Made by a program: the position numbers and the translations under genes. A model generated the notes under the pieces. The model made no database searches. It saw nothing but the letters and a program-made list of their open reading frames with translations, and was not told where the DNA came from. From Zea mays (Eukaryota > Streptophyta > Magnoliopsida > Poales > Poaceae), in the NCBI RefSeq assembly GCF_902167145.1, contig NC_050097.1, forward strand, positions 172,080,923 through 172,144,922: DNA of 64,000 nucleotides. The letters run 5' to 3'. This document shows positions 1-11,325 of the stretch, one piece after another (the stretch's first letter is position 1; every line of letters begins with the position of its first letter).

Positions 1-1749
1 AGCCATAGCCTCGACGACGAGGACTGCGGCCCAAGCCGCGAATGTTTCCACGTCGATCTAGGGGGTCCCTCCGAAGGCAACCATCTCGACATGCCGGAGG
101 ACGGTGACCTCCCTAGGCCGGTGCCTCGCGTTGACATCCCACGGGAGCTAGCTGTGGTCCCCGTTCAGGCGGGTGGCCATGACCCACAGCTCGAGCAAAT
201 CCGCGGGGTGTAGGCCAGGCTCGACGAGGGAGCAGGAGCGCTTGAGCCGATCCGCCGGGACGTCGGGCAGGAATGGGCGGGCCAGCCTCCGGCCGGAGAA
301 ATACGTCATCTACCCCAGGGCTTCCAGCACCGCATCGCCGACGATGTCAGGGTCAGGTCGCCACCCGCATCCAGTGGGGTTGGCCAGAACCTGACTGCAG
401 CAGCAATGCTCCTCCGCGCGATGCCGGAGCCATCAACCACCGAGGGGTGGCGAATCCAGGGAGAGCTCAAGAATCTCCTGGAAGGCGCCGCGGTCCGACG
501 GGCCGAGAGCTCCGCCTCCCAAAGGCAGGGGTACCCCTCGGAACCTCATGCCGCGACTTCCCGATTCATGCGGGAAGCCTCGGTCTACACCGGGCGCACG
601 CGCAACACAGCGCCTGCGGCCCCGGGTCGCCTCGGCAACGAGCACCATCACCGCGACCGTCGGGCCCACCTCGACGGGAGGGTGCGCCGAGGCTACCACC
701 CCAGGCGTGGGGGACGCTACGACAGCAGGGAGGATCGGAGTCCCTCGCCCGAACCACCCGGTCCGCAGGCCTTCAACCGGGCCATACGACGGGCGCCGTT
801 CCCGACCCGGTTCCGACCCCTGACTACTATCACAAATTACTCGGGGGAGACGAGACCGGAACTGTGGCTCGCGGACTACCGTCTGGCCTGCCAACTGGGT
901 GGAACGGACGACGACAACCTCATCATCCGCAACCTCCCCCTGTTTCTCTCCGACACCGCCCGCGCCTGGTTGGAGCACCTGCCTCCGGGGCAGATCTCCA
1001 ACTGGGACGACCTAGTCCAAGCTTTCATCGGCAATTTCCAGGGCACGTACGTGCGCCCCGGGAATTCCTGAGACCTCCGAAGCTGCCGACAGCAGCCGGG
1101 AGAGTCTCTCCGGGACTACATCCGGCGATTCTCGAAGCAGCGCACCGAGCTGCCCAACATCACCGACTCGGATGTCATCGGCGCGTTCCTCGCTGGCACC
1201 ACCTGCCGCGACTTGGTGAGCAAGCTGGGTCGCAAGACCCCCACCAGGGCGAGCGAGCTGATGGACATCGCCACCAAGTTCGCCTCCGGCCAGGAGGCGG
1301 TCGAGGCTATCTTCCGGAAGGACAAGCAGCCCTAGGGCCGCCCATCGGAAGATGCCCCCGATGCGTCAACTCAGCGCGGTGCCAAGAAGAAGGGCAAGAA
1401 AAAGTCGCAAGCGAAACGCGACGCCGCCGATGCCGACCTTGTCGCCGCCGCCGAGTACAAGAACCCTCGGAAACCCCCCGGAGGTGCCAACCTCTTCGAC
1501 AAGATGCTCAAGGAGCCGTGCCCCTATCACCAGGGGACTGTCAAGCACACCCTTGAGGAGTGTGTCATGCTTCGGCGCCACTTCCACAGGGCCGGGCCAC
1601 CCGCGGAGGGTGGTAGGGCCCGCGACGACGACAAGAAGGAAGATCACCAGGCAGGAGAGTTCCCCGAGGTCCGCGACTGCTTCATGATCTACGGTGGGCA
1701 AGCGGCAAACGCCTCGGCTCGGCACCGCAAGCAAGAGCGCCGGGAGGTC
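1..1749 (+). pseudogene. gag: gag of Huck-like copy 1 (partial, with stops)
   Basis: Gag would form the particle that packages element RNA. Frame 1 is open from the window edge. It contains the capsid-type region (LWLADYRLACQLGG near 862-903, then SLRDYIRRFSKQRTELPNI near 1108-1164) and a C-terminal Cys/His box of the form C-x2-H-x6-H-x4-C (CPYHQ...KHTLEEC, near 1519-1563). In-frame stops occur at about 211-213 (TAG), 1069-1071 (TGA) and 1333-1335 (TAG). At the same positions copy 2 has Gln, Trp and Gln codons, so each is a single transition. No other frameshift is seen. The N-terminus is missing because the window begins inside the gene. Confidence 0.85.
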
Positions 1750-2469
1750 TGTTCGGTGAAGGTGGCAGCGCCAGTCTACCTAGACTGGTCCGACAAGCCC
1801 ATCACCTTCGACCAAGCCGACCACCCCGACCATGTGCCGAGCCCGGGGAAATACCCGCTCGTCGTCGACCCCATCATCGGCGACGTTAGGCTCACCAAGG
1901 TCCTCATGGACGGAGGCAGCAGCTTCAACATCATCTACGCCGAGACCCTCGGGCTCCTGCGTGGCGATCTGTCTTCGGTCCGGGCAGGCGCTACGCCTTT
2001 CCATGGGATCATCCCCGGGAAGCGCGTCCAGCCCCTCGGACAACTCGACCTTCCCGTCTGCTTCGGAACACCCTCCAACTTCCGAAGGGAGACCCTGACA
2101 TTCGAGGTGGTCGAGTTCCGAGGAACCTACCACGCGGTACTGGGAAGGCCATGCTACGCGAAGGTCATGGCCGTCCCCAACTACACCTACCTGAAGCTCA
2201 AGATGCCGGGCCCCAACGGGGTCACCACCGTCGGCCCCACGTACAAACACGCGTTCGAATGCGACGTGGAGTGCGTGGAGTACGCCGAGGCCCTCGCCGA
2301 GTCCGAGGCCCTCATCGCCGACCTGGAGAGCCTCTCTAAGGAGGTGCCAGACGTAAAGCGTCATGCCGGCAACTTCGAGCCCGCGGAGACAGTTAAGTCC
2401 GTCCCCCTCGACCCCAGCGGCGACGCCTCCAAGCAAATCCGGATCGGCTCCGAGCTCGGTCCCAAATAG
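1750..2469 (+). pseudogene. pol: Aspartic protease region of Huck-like copy 1
   Basis: This region continues the gag frame. It contains the core VLMDGGSSFNIIY (near 1900-1938), an Asp-Gly-Gly form of the retropepsin active site. It is followed by the flap-like stretch and GRPCYAKVMAVPNYTYLKLKMPG near 2143-2211. It would process the polyprotein. The frame closes with TAG at 2467-2469, directly before the RT. The second Huck-like copy has a TAG at exactly the same place. The Gly after the catalytic Asp is common in grass elements of this type, so I do not treat it as a lesion. Confidence 0.8.
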
Positions 2470-5400
2470 GAAGCAGTGCTCGTCGACTTTCTCCGCGCGA
2501 ACGCCGACGTCTTCGCGTGGAGTCCCTCGGACATGCCTGGCATACCGAGGGATGTCGCCGAGCACTCGTTGTACATCCGAGCCGGAGCCCGACCCGTCAA
2601 GCAGCCTCTGCGCCGATTCGACGAAGAAAAGCGCAGAGCCATAGGCGAGGAGATCCACAAGCTAATGGCGGCAGGGTTCATTAAAGAGGTATTCCATCCC
2701 GAATGGCTTGCCAACCCTGTGCTTGTGAGAAAGAAAGGAGGGAAATGGCGGATGTGTGTAGACTACACTGGTCTAAACAAAGCATGTCCGAAGGTTCCCT
2801 ACGCTCTGCCTCGCATCGATCAAATCATGGATTCCACTGCTGGGTGCGAAACCCTGTCTTTCCTCGATGCCTACTCAGGGTATCACCAAATCAGGATGAA
2901 GGAGTCCGACCAGCTCGCGACTTCTTTCATCATGCCCTTCGGCATGTACTGCTATGTCACCATGTCGTTCGGCTTGAGGAATGCGGGTGCGACGTACCAG
3001 CGGTGCATGAACCATGTGTTCGGCCAACACATTGGTCGGACGATCGAGGCCTACGTCGATGACATCGTAGTCAAGACGAGGAAAGCCTCCGACCTCCTTT
3101 TCGACCTTGAAGTGACATTCCGATGTCTCAAGGCGAAAGGCGTCAAGCTCAATCCCGAAAAGTGTGTCTTCGGGGTGCCCCGAGGCATGCTCTTGGGGTT
3201 TATTGTCTCCGAGCGAGGCATCGAAGCCAACCCGGAGAAGATCGCAGCAATCACCAGCATGGGGCCCATCAAGGACTTGAAAGGCGTACAGAGGGTCACG
3301 GGATGTCTTGCGGCTCTGAGCCGCTTCATCTCACGCCTCGGCGAAAGAGGCCTGTCTCTGTACCGCCTCTTAAGGAAAGTTGAGTGCTTCACTTGGACCC
3401 CTGAGGCCGAGGAAGCCCTCGGGAACCTGAAGGTGCTCCTCACGAAGGCGCCTATCTTGGTGCCCCCGGCTGCCGGAGAAGCCCTCTTGATCTACGTCGC
3501 CGCGACCACCCAGGTGGTTAGCGCCGCGATTGTGGTTGAGAGACAAGAAGAGGGGCATGCATTGCCTGTTCAGAGGCCAGTCTACTTCGTCAGCGAGGTA
3601 CTGTCCGAAACTAAGGTTCGCTACCCACAAGTTCAGAAGCTGCTGTATGCGGTGATCCTGACACGGCGGAAGTTGCGACACTACTTCGAGTCTCATCCGG
3701 TAACTGTGGTGTCATCTTTCCCCCTGGGGGAGATCATCCAGTGCTGGGAGGCCTCGGGTAGGATTGCAAAGTGGGCGGGGGAAATCATGGGCGAGACAAT
3801 CTCGTTCGCCCCTCGGAAGGCCATCAAGTCCCAGGTCTTGGCGGACTTCGTAGCTGAATGGGTCGACACTCAGCTCCCAACAGCTCCGATCCAGCCGGAG
3901 CTCTGGACCATGTTCTTCGACGGGTCGCTGATGAAGACAGGAGCCGGCGCAGGCCTACTCTTCATATCGCCCCTCGGGAAGCACATACGCTATGTGCTAC
4001 GCCTCCATTTCCCGGTGTCCAACAATGTTGCCGAGTATGAGGCTCTGGTCAACGGGTTGCGGATCGCCATCGAGCTAGGGGTCTGACGCCTCGACGCTCG
4101 CGGTGACTCGCAGCTCGTCATCCACCAAGTCATGAAGAACTCCCACTGCCGCGACCTGAAGATGGAGGCCTATTGCGATGAGGTTCGGCGCCTGGAAGAC
4201 AAGTTCTACGGGCTCGAGCTCAACCACATCGCCCGGCGCTACAACGAGACTGCGGACGAGCTGGCTAAAATAGCCTCGGGGCGGACAACGGTTCCCCCAG
4301 ACGTCTTCTCTCGAGACCTGCATCAACCCTCCGTCAAGATCGACGACACGCCCGAGCCCGAGACACCCTCGGTCCAGCCCGAGGTACCCTCGGCTCAGTC
4401 TGAGGCACCCTCGGCTCGGCCCGAGGCGCCCTCGGTTTAGCCCGAGGTACCCTCGGCCCCCGAGGGCGAGACGCTGCACGTCGAGGGGAAGCAAAGCGGG
4501 GTCGCGCCTGATCAAAACTGGCAGGCCCCGTACCTGCAATATCTCCGCCAAGGAGAACTACCCCTCGACCGAGCCGAAGCTCGGCGGTTGGCGCGGCGCG
4601 CCAAGTCGTTCGTCTTGCTGGGAGATGGGAAGGAGCTCTACCACCGCAGCCCCTCAGGCATCCTCCAGCGATGAATCTCCATCACCGAAGGTCAGGAACT
4701 CCTCCGAGAGATACACTCGGGGGCTTGCGGCCATCACGCAGCACCCCAAGCCCTTGTCGGAAATGCTTTCCGACAAGGTTTCTACTGGCCGACGGCGGTG
4801 GCCGACGCCACAAGAATTGTCCGCACCTGCGAAGGGTGTCAGTTCTACGCAAGGCAGACCCACCTGCCCACTCAGGCTCTGCAGACGATACCCATCACCT
4901 GGCCTTTTGCTGTGTGGGGTCTGGACCTCGTCGGCCCCTTGCAGAAGGCACCCGGGGGCTACACGCACCTGTTGGTCGCCATCGACAAATTCTCCCAGTG
5001 GATCGAGGTCCGACCCCCAAACAGCATCAGGTCCGAGCAGGCGGTGGCGTTCTTCACCAACATCATCCATCGTTTCGGTGTCCCGAACTCCATCATCACC
5101 GACAATGGCACCCAGTTCACCGGCAGAAAGTTCCTGGACTTCTACGAGGATCACCACATCCGGGTGGACTGGGCCGCCGTGGCTCATCCCATGACGAATG
5201 GGCAAGTAGAGCGTGCCAACGGCATGATTCTACAAGGACTCAAGCCTCGGATCTACAACGACCTCAACCAGTTCGGCAAGCGATGGATGAAGGAACTCCC
5301 CTCGGTGGTCTGGAGCGTGAGGACAACACCGAGCTGAGCCACGGGCTTCACGCCGTTCTTTCTAGTCTATGGGGCCGAGGCCATCTTGCCCACAGACCTG

Positions 5401-5753
5401 GAATACGGTTCCCCGAGGACAAGGGCCTATGCCGACCAAGGCAACCAAGCTAGTCGAGAAGACTCGCTGGACCAGCTGGAAGAGGCTCGGGACAGGGCCT
5501 TACTACACTCGGCGCGGTACCAGCAGTCCATGCGACGCTACCACGCCCGAGGGGTCCGGTCCCGAGACCTCCAGGTGGGCGACCTGGTGCTTCGGCTGCA
5601 ACAAGACGCCCGAGGGCGGCACAAGCTCACGCCCCCCTGGGAGGGGCCGTTCGTCATCGCCAAAGTTCTGAAGCCCGGAAAGTGGCCAACAGTCAAGGCG
5701 AGGTCTACAGCAACGCTTGGAACATCCAACAGCTACGTCGCTTCTACCCTTAA
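2470..5753 (+). pseudogene. pol: RT-RNase H-integrase of Huck-like copy 1
   Basis: Frame 1 resumes after the TAG at 2467. The RT shows GKWRMCVDY, the palm motif YVDDIVV at 3052-3072 and [11 protein letters not shown]. RNase H starts near 3895 with FFDGS and continues to NETADELAKIASG. The integrase has an HHCC-type zinc region ending in CEGC (near 4831) and a DDE core (GLDLVGPL, ITDNGTQF, NGQVERANG). A C-terminal GPF/Y-like segment lies near 5640. Stops are at 4084-4086, 4438-4440, 4672-4674 and 5335-5337. A frameshift near 5680 moves the last 20-odd codons to another frame, where the natural TAA is at 5751-5753. The copy cannot make an intact polyprotein without suppression. Confidence 0.9.
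4366..4460 (+). repeat. 21-bp coding repeat in the RNase H-integrase linker
   Basis: About four and a half units of a 21-bp repeat encode the heptad PS(V/A)xPE(V/A), for example PSVQPEV, PSAQSEA and PSARPEA. It sits between RNase H and integrase. The matching linker of copy 2 (about 55975-56035) has fewer units, so unit number changes between copies. It reads as a flexible acidic linker; no function can be assigned. Confidence 0.8.
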
Positions 5754-5982
5754 GATGTTTTCAAGTTGTTCATATACCTCGCTCCTACGCAAAGTTTAGT
5801 CATCAAGGAAGGGTCAGCCTTGCCTCGGCAAAGCCCGACCCTCCCTCGGGGGCTAAAAGGGGAGAACCCCCTCTACGTCGAAATTTTTCCTCGAAAAAAG
5901 ATCTTTTCTGCCAGAATTTCTTTCGTGCTTTTCGACTGCTTCGAAAGTGGATCCTGAGAACGATGGAGTACACGTAAGCAGC

Positions 5983-6917
5983 CAAGGCTGACCGAGCCGA
6001 GGGACTCCTACGCCTCCGGGATACGGATACCTCACTCATCACCTTCTGCGATAAGTAACTCACGTTCGGATGAGTGATTCCGCAGACCGAACAAGTCTTC
6101 ACGTTCGGAAGACCTTCTGCCGGAGCGATTCTTCGAGCCTTCTCGACTGCGTCGATGACAGAGCCCCATGGACGGGTAAGAGTGCGCGTAAGCGGCAAGG
6201 CTGACCGAGCCGAGGGACTCCTACGCCTCAGGGATACGGATACCTCACTCGTCACCTTCCGTGAGAAGCAGCTCTCGCTCGCACGAACAATTCTGTTACC
6301 GACAAAAAAGTCCGGATACTCGAAACAAGAGGAAAAGAGACGCAGCTTTACAACACGGCGAGGGTGTGTTTTGGCCTCGGCGGCCGCAGAAAACACGCGC
6401 TACAAGATGATACGATCCTGCAGGCTCGGATCTTGACGCTTGAAGGGAGCAACAGCACCCTCGGCGTCGACAACACCTTCGGCGAGGTCCGACCTAGCCT
6501 CGGACGGCGACGCAGTCCAAGGGTCTCCGCTCTGAAGGACAACGTCATCACCAAGCCCGGGCCGTCGCTGCCAGGGTCTTCTTCGAGAATCCGGCTCGGG
6601 CAGGCGGCTCGGCTGGCCACCCCGAGGCCTCGGCCAGCTGTCCCCCGAGGACATCAGCCCGACCCGAGGCCTCAGCAGGTCAATTCCGGCGTCGGTCCCG
6701 CTAACGGATGACTCGGCCAGGCTCCGGCCGACCAGGTCTTCTTTCCAAGCCAACTCTGCCTCTGTTCGCGCTGACACCGCTACCCCTGGCCTCGGCTCAT
6801 CGAAGAGCGGCCGAGGGGTTCCTTTAACTGAGCAAGAGAAGCCTCGGGCAACAAGGCTGACCGAGCCGAGGGACTCCTACGCCTCCGGGATACGGATACC
6901 TCACTCGTCACCTTTAC
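5983..6917 (+). repeat. Three dispersed copies of a ~65-70 bp repeat
   Basis: The phrase beginning AAGGCTGACCGAGCCGAGGG and ending in TCACCTT occurs at about 5983-6054, 6194-6262 and 6852-6917. The copies differ at only a few bases. They lie in the non-coding tail of the Huck-like element, all in the same orientation, with unrelated DNA between them. Confidence 0.85.
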
Positions 6918-8711
6918 ACGGGGCGACTCACGCTTGGTGAAGCGGTTCAGACAACCAACAGGCGAGTCTTAGTGCTCGAAAATGAGGAAAAAATACATAC
7001 ATGTTCAGGCCTCGACAGCCACAATGAACAAAAACACTGGCATTCGAAGTGCCATTACAAACGGAACTCCGGTTCCACCTCTGCAGGTACGAACAACCCC
7101 ACTCGATGGGGGGCCTACGGAGCAACAGAAGACCGACGAACGGCGCGCCGTCGCCCGCTCCGGCAGCGGCGACGACGACGACTTTTGCTCCGGGGGGCCG
7201 AACAGCGGCAACAATGACCTCAGGGCGGATGCTGCTGCCAGGAGGCCCCCGCCCATGCCCAAACTCGTGAGGCAAGGACGGGCAGAAGGCCGTAGAGTTG
7301 GAGGTCGGTCCGTGGGCGGCCCTGGCTATCTCGTCGGCGGAAGAACCTCTTCCAGCTGCCGTGGCAGAAGCCGGCGCCGAGAGCGGCTCTGAAGCCCCTC
7401 GGGCCCGAGAGCCAGGCACGCGGCAGCTGCCAGCGCCACGGACGACAACCTCCCTTCCCCCCAATCACTGAGGGAAGGAGCGGGCCACCGCCCACGCAGG
7501 GGCCGACCCCAACTCGGCACACTCCCCTCCCCAGCCCTGGTGATGAAAATCCTTGAGGCTGAGGGAGGGGCAGAGGCCGTGGCCCGGTTTCCTTTCCCCC
7601 ACCGTCAAACTGGAGGTCACCATCTTGGGTGACCGCCAGCGGAGGGGTGCAACCGGGCCGACTGATGAAAATCCTTGAAGCCGAACGATGGCTGAAAGGT
7701 ACCAACTCCCGCGGAGTTGTGTTCCGCCAACGGCAAGGCGGAAAGACTGCGAGCATCCCCCATCCGGGGGCTTGGAAGGTGGAAAGGCACGATGCATAAG
7801 GGAGCGCGAAGACGTGGTCGCCCTTCAAGGGGGTCACCCTCCTTTTCAAGGCGACTCGCCCTACTTGCGTCCCCAATCGTCGTGGGCTGAGTCTCCTCCA
7901 ACACGCTCCAAGGTCCTCCCCTACGGCGCGGGGGCTGGGTCCCACACGTCATGCAAGCTGGCTCAGAGCAGAAGAAGCCAAACCGCCGTGCGTGGCGCGT
8001 GCAACCGCCCAGCGGTTACAAGCGGCTCTCCACTTTTGCCCAGACCAGCGGGCGAAAGGGCGGGCAGCCATGCAGGCGGCATGCAACCGCGCTAAGTGGG
8101 CGCACTTCTCCGACTCCCAACATGCCCAGCATGGAGGCCCAGGCCCACGCGTCATGCAACCGGCGCGCCGAATGCTTCGTGCATGCAACTGCACCGCCAC
8201 TTGCGCTACCACCGTGCCTCCTCGACTGCGGAACCAATACCGCGACTCGAGGCGACCCAGCGCACGACCCAGCAGCGCCAGCCTGGCGCGACGGTCAATG
8301 CGGCCAAAAATGGGCCGGCAGTAATGGCGGTGGCAGGCGGGCAGGAGCAGCGGTCACGTCGTCAGCCAAGCTTACGTCCCATCCCGGGGCAACGAGAGAA
8401 CCCTCTCTCACGGCGTGAAGACAACGCGCCCGTGTTCCGTTCCTTGAACGGCTCACGCACGCGCAACGGCCGCCCCGCGAACCACTCGCCCCGTCGCATT
8501 AACTCCACGGCAGGACAGGCGGCGCCTCTGGTAGGAGAAGCGAGCGACGCTTCGCCTTCGCCATAATGACCGCGTCAAAAAAGGTACGCCGCGTCGTTCG
8601 ATTTCGTATCCTTTTCCTTTTTTCCTCTTTCTCTCTCTTGCAACAGGGACCGGGAAAGGGGGATACCCCGAAAAGGATCCTTCCCCGTGAAGGAACCAGG
8701 CTCCGAGCCTC

Positions 8712-8926
8712 CCTACTGATCAGAGGTTCGAAGGCTGGCCCCTCGGAAGGGTTTGACAGCCGCCTCAGATCACGTGGGCTCTACACCCACTACTGGTCAG
8801 AGGTTCGAAGGCTGGCCCCTCGGAAGGGTTCAACGACTGCCTCAGGCTACTCGGGCTCCGCGCCCACTACTGATCAGGGGTTCGAAGGCTGGCCCCCGAA
8901 GGGTTCACAGCCGCCTCAGACACAGA
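8712..8926 (+). repeat. Tandem repeat, ~76 bp unit, about three copies
   Basis: Each unit holds GGTTCGAAGGCTGGCCCC followed by a GGGTT...GCCTCAG stretch. Units begin near 8715, 8790 and 8866. The array is in the non-coding tail of the Huck-like element, about 0.7 kb before the 3' LTR. Confidence 0.85.
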
Positions 8927-9635
8927 GCGAGGGATGACCATGGGTACGTTCGATACATAACCAAGGCTCGGTCTGCACTCCCGAGGTACCCTACGACATT
9001 TCCGAGACCAGCGGGAACGATCTTGTAACGGAATCCCATCGGAGGGAGGCATCGAGCCCTCGAACCCCGTCGCCAGGGGACCGGGTCCGGCAGATCACCC
9101 GCAGGTACTTTTGGGTGCGCCTCTTGGCCTCTAGCCGACCCCTAACGAATGGGGCACGGACGTCCACTCGGATTACCCGCCTGCAGCTCACCAGAGACAC
9201 CATGTTCGGCGCCCACTGAGGGCAACATGGTGCTTTCCCCCCTCCTCCTTGCGGAAAGGCGACGCAGGGGCGTATGTAAAAAGTCGAGTCTGTCCCTGAT
9301 CGCCCTCTCGCCCTGTGCAGAGGCTCGGGGGCTGCTCTCGCAAACCCGGCTCCGACCGAACCGTTGACAGCGTCAACATACCAGCCCGAGAACTTGGGAC
9401 CCGACCGTACACCCGGGCTATGGCCAGCTCGCATGAGGGAACGACCAGACCAGCCGAAGCATTACACGAGGCAATAAGACCTCGGGGGAGTCAAACCACT
9501 CCTCCGAGGCCTCGGGGGCTACACCCGACGGGTGCGCTCGCGCGCACCCACCGGAACAAAGCGCAACCGAGAAAGGCTGGTCCCCTTGCAAAAAAGTGCG
9601 ACGGAAGCCTCCAAGCGAGTGCTAACACTCCCTTC

Positions 9636-9651
9636 GAGGTTCGGGGGCTAC
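9636..9651 (+). promoter_or_regulatory. Polypurine tract of Huck-like copy 1
   Basis: The G-rich sequence GAGGTTCGGGGGCTAC directly abuts the 3' LTR start at 9652. This is the expected position of the plus-strand DNA primer. Grande-like elements in the window have a similar GGGGCTAC end. Confidence 0.75.
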
Positions 9652-10153
9652 TGTCGGGGACCATAATTAGGGGTACCCTCAAGGCTCCTAATTCTCAGCT
9701 GGTAACCTCCATCAGCATAAAGCTGCAAAGGCCTGATGGGTGCGATTAAGTCAGGGATCGGTCCATTCGAGGGACTCGATCACGCCTCGCCCGAGCCTAG
9801 CCTCGGACAAGGGCAGCCGACCCCGGAGGATCTCCGCCTCGCCCAAGGCCCTCCTCCATCGGCTAACGTATTTCCGGCTCGCCCGAGGCCCTGTCTTCGC
9901 CAAGAAGCAACCCTGACCAAATCGCCGCGCCGACCGACCAAATCGCAGGAGCATTTAATGCAAAAGTGGCCTGACGCCTTTATCCTGACACGCACCCTTC
10001 AGCCGACAGAGCCGAAGTGACCGCCGTCACTTCGCCGCTCCACTGACCGGCCTGACAGAAAGACAGTGCCGCCTGCGCCGCTCCGACTGCGGTGCCACTT
10101 GATAGAGTGAGGCTGACAGGCAGTCAGGCCCGGCCGCAGGCACCATAGGAAGC

Positions 10154-10620
10154 TCCGCTTCGCCCGACCCAGGGCTCGGACTCGGGCTAAGTCCCGGAAG
10201 ACGGCGAACTCCGCTCCGCCCGACCCAGGGCTCGGACTCGGGATAAGTCCCGGAAGACGGCGAACTCCGCTCCGCCCGACCCAGGGCTCGGACTCGGGCT
10301 AAGTCCCGGAAGACGGCGAACTCCGCTCCGCCCGACCAGGGGCTCGGACTCAGGCTAAGTCCCGGAAGACGGAGAACTCCGCTCCGCCCGACCCAGGGCT
10401 CGGACTTGGGCTCAGCCCCAGAAGACAACGAACTCCGCTCCGCCCGACCCAGGGCTCGGACTTGGCCTCAGCCCCAGAAGACGACGAACTCCGCTTCGCC
10501 CGACCCCAGGGCTCGGACTCCGCCCTGGCCTCAGCCGACGGTCTCCGCCTCGCCCGACCCAGGGGCTCGGACTCGACCTCGGCCACGGAAGACAGACTCG
10601 ACCTCGGCTTCGGAGGAGCT
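10154..10620 (+). repeat. ~59 bp tandem array in the LTR
   Basis: About eight imperfect units carry CTCCGCTCCGCCCGACCCAG, then GGCTCGGACT, then a gap ending GGAAGACGGCGAA. The array lies upstream of the TATA box, in the presumed U3 region. The homologous array in copy 2 (33150-33560) has related but diverged units built on CTCGCCCGACC. The variation is concentrated in the last 10-15 bases of each unit. Confidence 0.9.
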
Positions 10621-11018
10621 TCCACATCGCCCAACCTAGGGCGCAGACCAGCCACGTCAACAGGAGGCGCCATCATCACCCTACCCCAAGCTGACTCGGG
10701 CCACGGGGAACAAGACCGGCGTCCCATCTGGCTCGCTCCGCCAGATAGGCAATGATGGCGCCCCACATACTCTGTGACGACGGCGGCTCTCAGCCCCCTT
10801 ACGGAAGCAAGAGGACGTCAGCAAGGACTCAACAGCTCCGACAGCTGTCCCTCCGCCAGGCTCCAGCGCTCCTCCGACGGCCACGACATCACACCAGCTG
10901 GGTGCCAAAATCTCTCCGGCTGCCACAACAGCATGTACTTAGGGCGCTAGCTCTCCTCCGCTAGACACGTAGCACTCTGCTACACCCCCATTGTACATCT
11001 GGATCCTCTCCTTACGCC

Positions 11019-11026
11019 TATAAAAG
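11019..11026 (+). promoter_or_regulatory. TATA box of Huck-like LTR (copy 1)
   Basis: TATAAAAG lies in the context ACGCCTATAAAAGGAAGG, which is conserved at 33928 in copy 2. It sits about 300 bp before the LTR end, as expected for an RNA polymerase II promoter in U3. In a 3' LTR it would drive transcription outward into the flank. Confidence 0.75.
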
Positions 11027-11325
11027 GAAGGACCAGGGCCCTATTAGAGAGGGTTGGCCGCGCGGGGACGAGGACGAGACAGGCGCTCGCGTGAGGCCGC
11101 TCGCTCCCTCTCCCGTGTGGACGCTTGTAACCCCCTACTGCAAGCGCACCCGACCTGGGCGCGGGACGAACACGAAGGCCGCGGGATCTCCACCTCTCTC
11201 ACGCCCATCTCCGGCCACCTCACTTCCCCCCTTCGCGCTCGGCCTCGCGCCGACCCATCTGGGCTGGGGCACGCGGCGACATTTCACTCGTCGGCTTAGG
11301 GACCCCCGGTCTCGAAACGCCGACA

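Larger units (their letters stand above)
5754..9635 (+). other. Long 3' non-coding region of Huck-like copy 1
   Basis: About 3.9 kb lie between the end of pol and the polypurine tract. I see no recognisable protein domain on either strand. The longest reading frame, 241 codons on the minus strand at 7220-7945, is GC-rich and low-complexity and has no family I know. The stretch holds three dispersed copies of one sequence (5983-6917), a near-tandem array at 8712-8926, and a short duplicated phrase (TGATGAAAATCCTTGA) near 7541 and 7662. Long untranslated tails are usual in this lineage. Confidence 0.7.
1..11325 (+). mobile_element. Huck-like Ty3/gypsy LTR retrotransposon, copy 1, 5' end outside window
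   Basis: The element runs gag, protease, RT, RNase H, integrase, a long non-coding tail, a polypurine tract and the 3' LTR. The gypsy order (integrase after RNase H) and the long tail fit the grass Tat lineage. The LTR start TGTCGGGGACCATAATTAGG and the Cys/His pattern in gag match my memory of maize Huck. The 5' LTR and the start of gag lie before base 1. The reading frame is in frame 1 throughout but broken by at least seven stops, so it is a decayed copy. The downstream half of its target duplication should be CTATG at 11326-11330, but the upstream half is outside the window. Confidence 0.9.
9652..11325 (+). repeat. 3' LTR of Huck-like copy 1 (1,674 bp)
   Basis: The LTR starts TGTCGGGGACC and ends CGAAACGCCGACA. 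The same start and end bound the 5' LTR of copy 2 at 32647-34209. It holds an internal tandem array (10154-10620), a TATA box at 11019 and a short leader-like end with GGTTGGCCGCGCGGG. Alignment with the other copy shows many substitutions and different array lengths, so the two Huck-like elements are separate insertions. Confidence 0.93.

Noticed and set aside
273..1556. 427-codon plus-strand ORF overlapping Huck gag in another frame
   Set aside because: It is GC-driven, has no domain, and shadows the real gag frame, whose motifs match copy 2 in frame 1.
7220..7945. 241-codon minus-strand ORF in the Huck tail as an antisense gene like that of Grande
   Set aside because: Low-complexity Gly/Arg/Pro composition, no family resemblance and no TATA or intron pattern that I could support.
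10027..10766. Minus-strand ORFs of 130-140 codons in the Huck LTR
   Set aside because: They are translations of the 59-bp tandem repeat and show only repeated Ser/Pro/Gly/Arg words.
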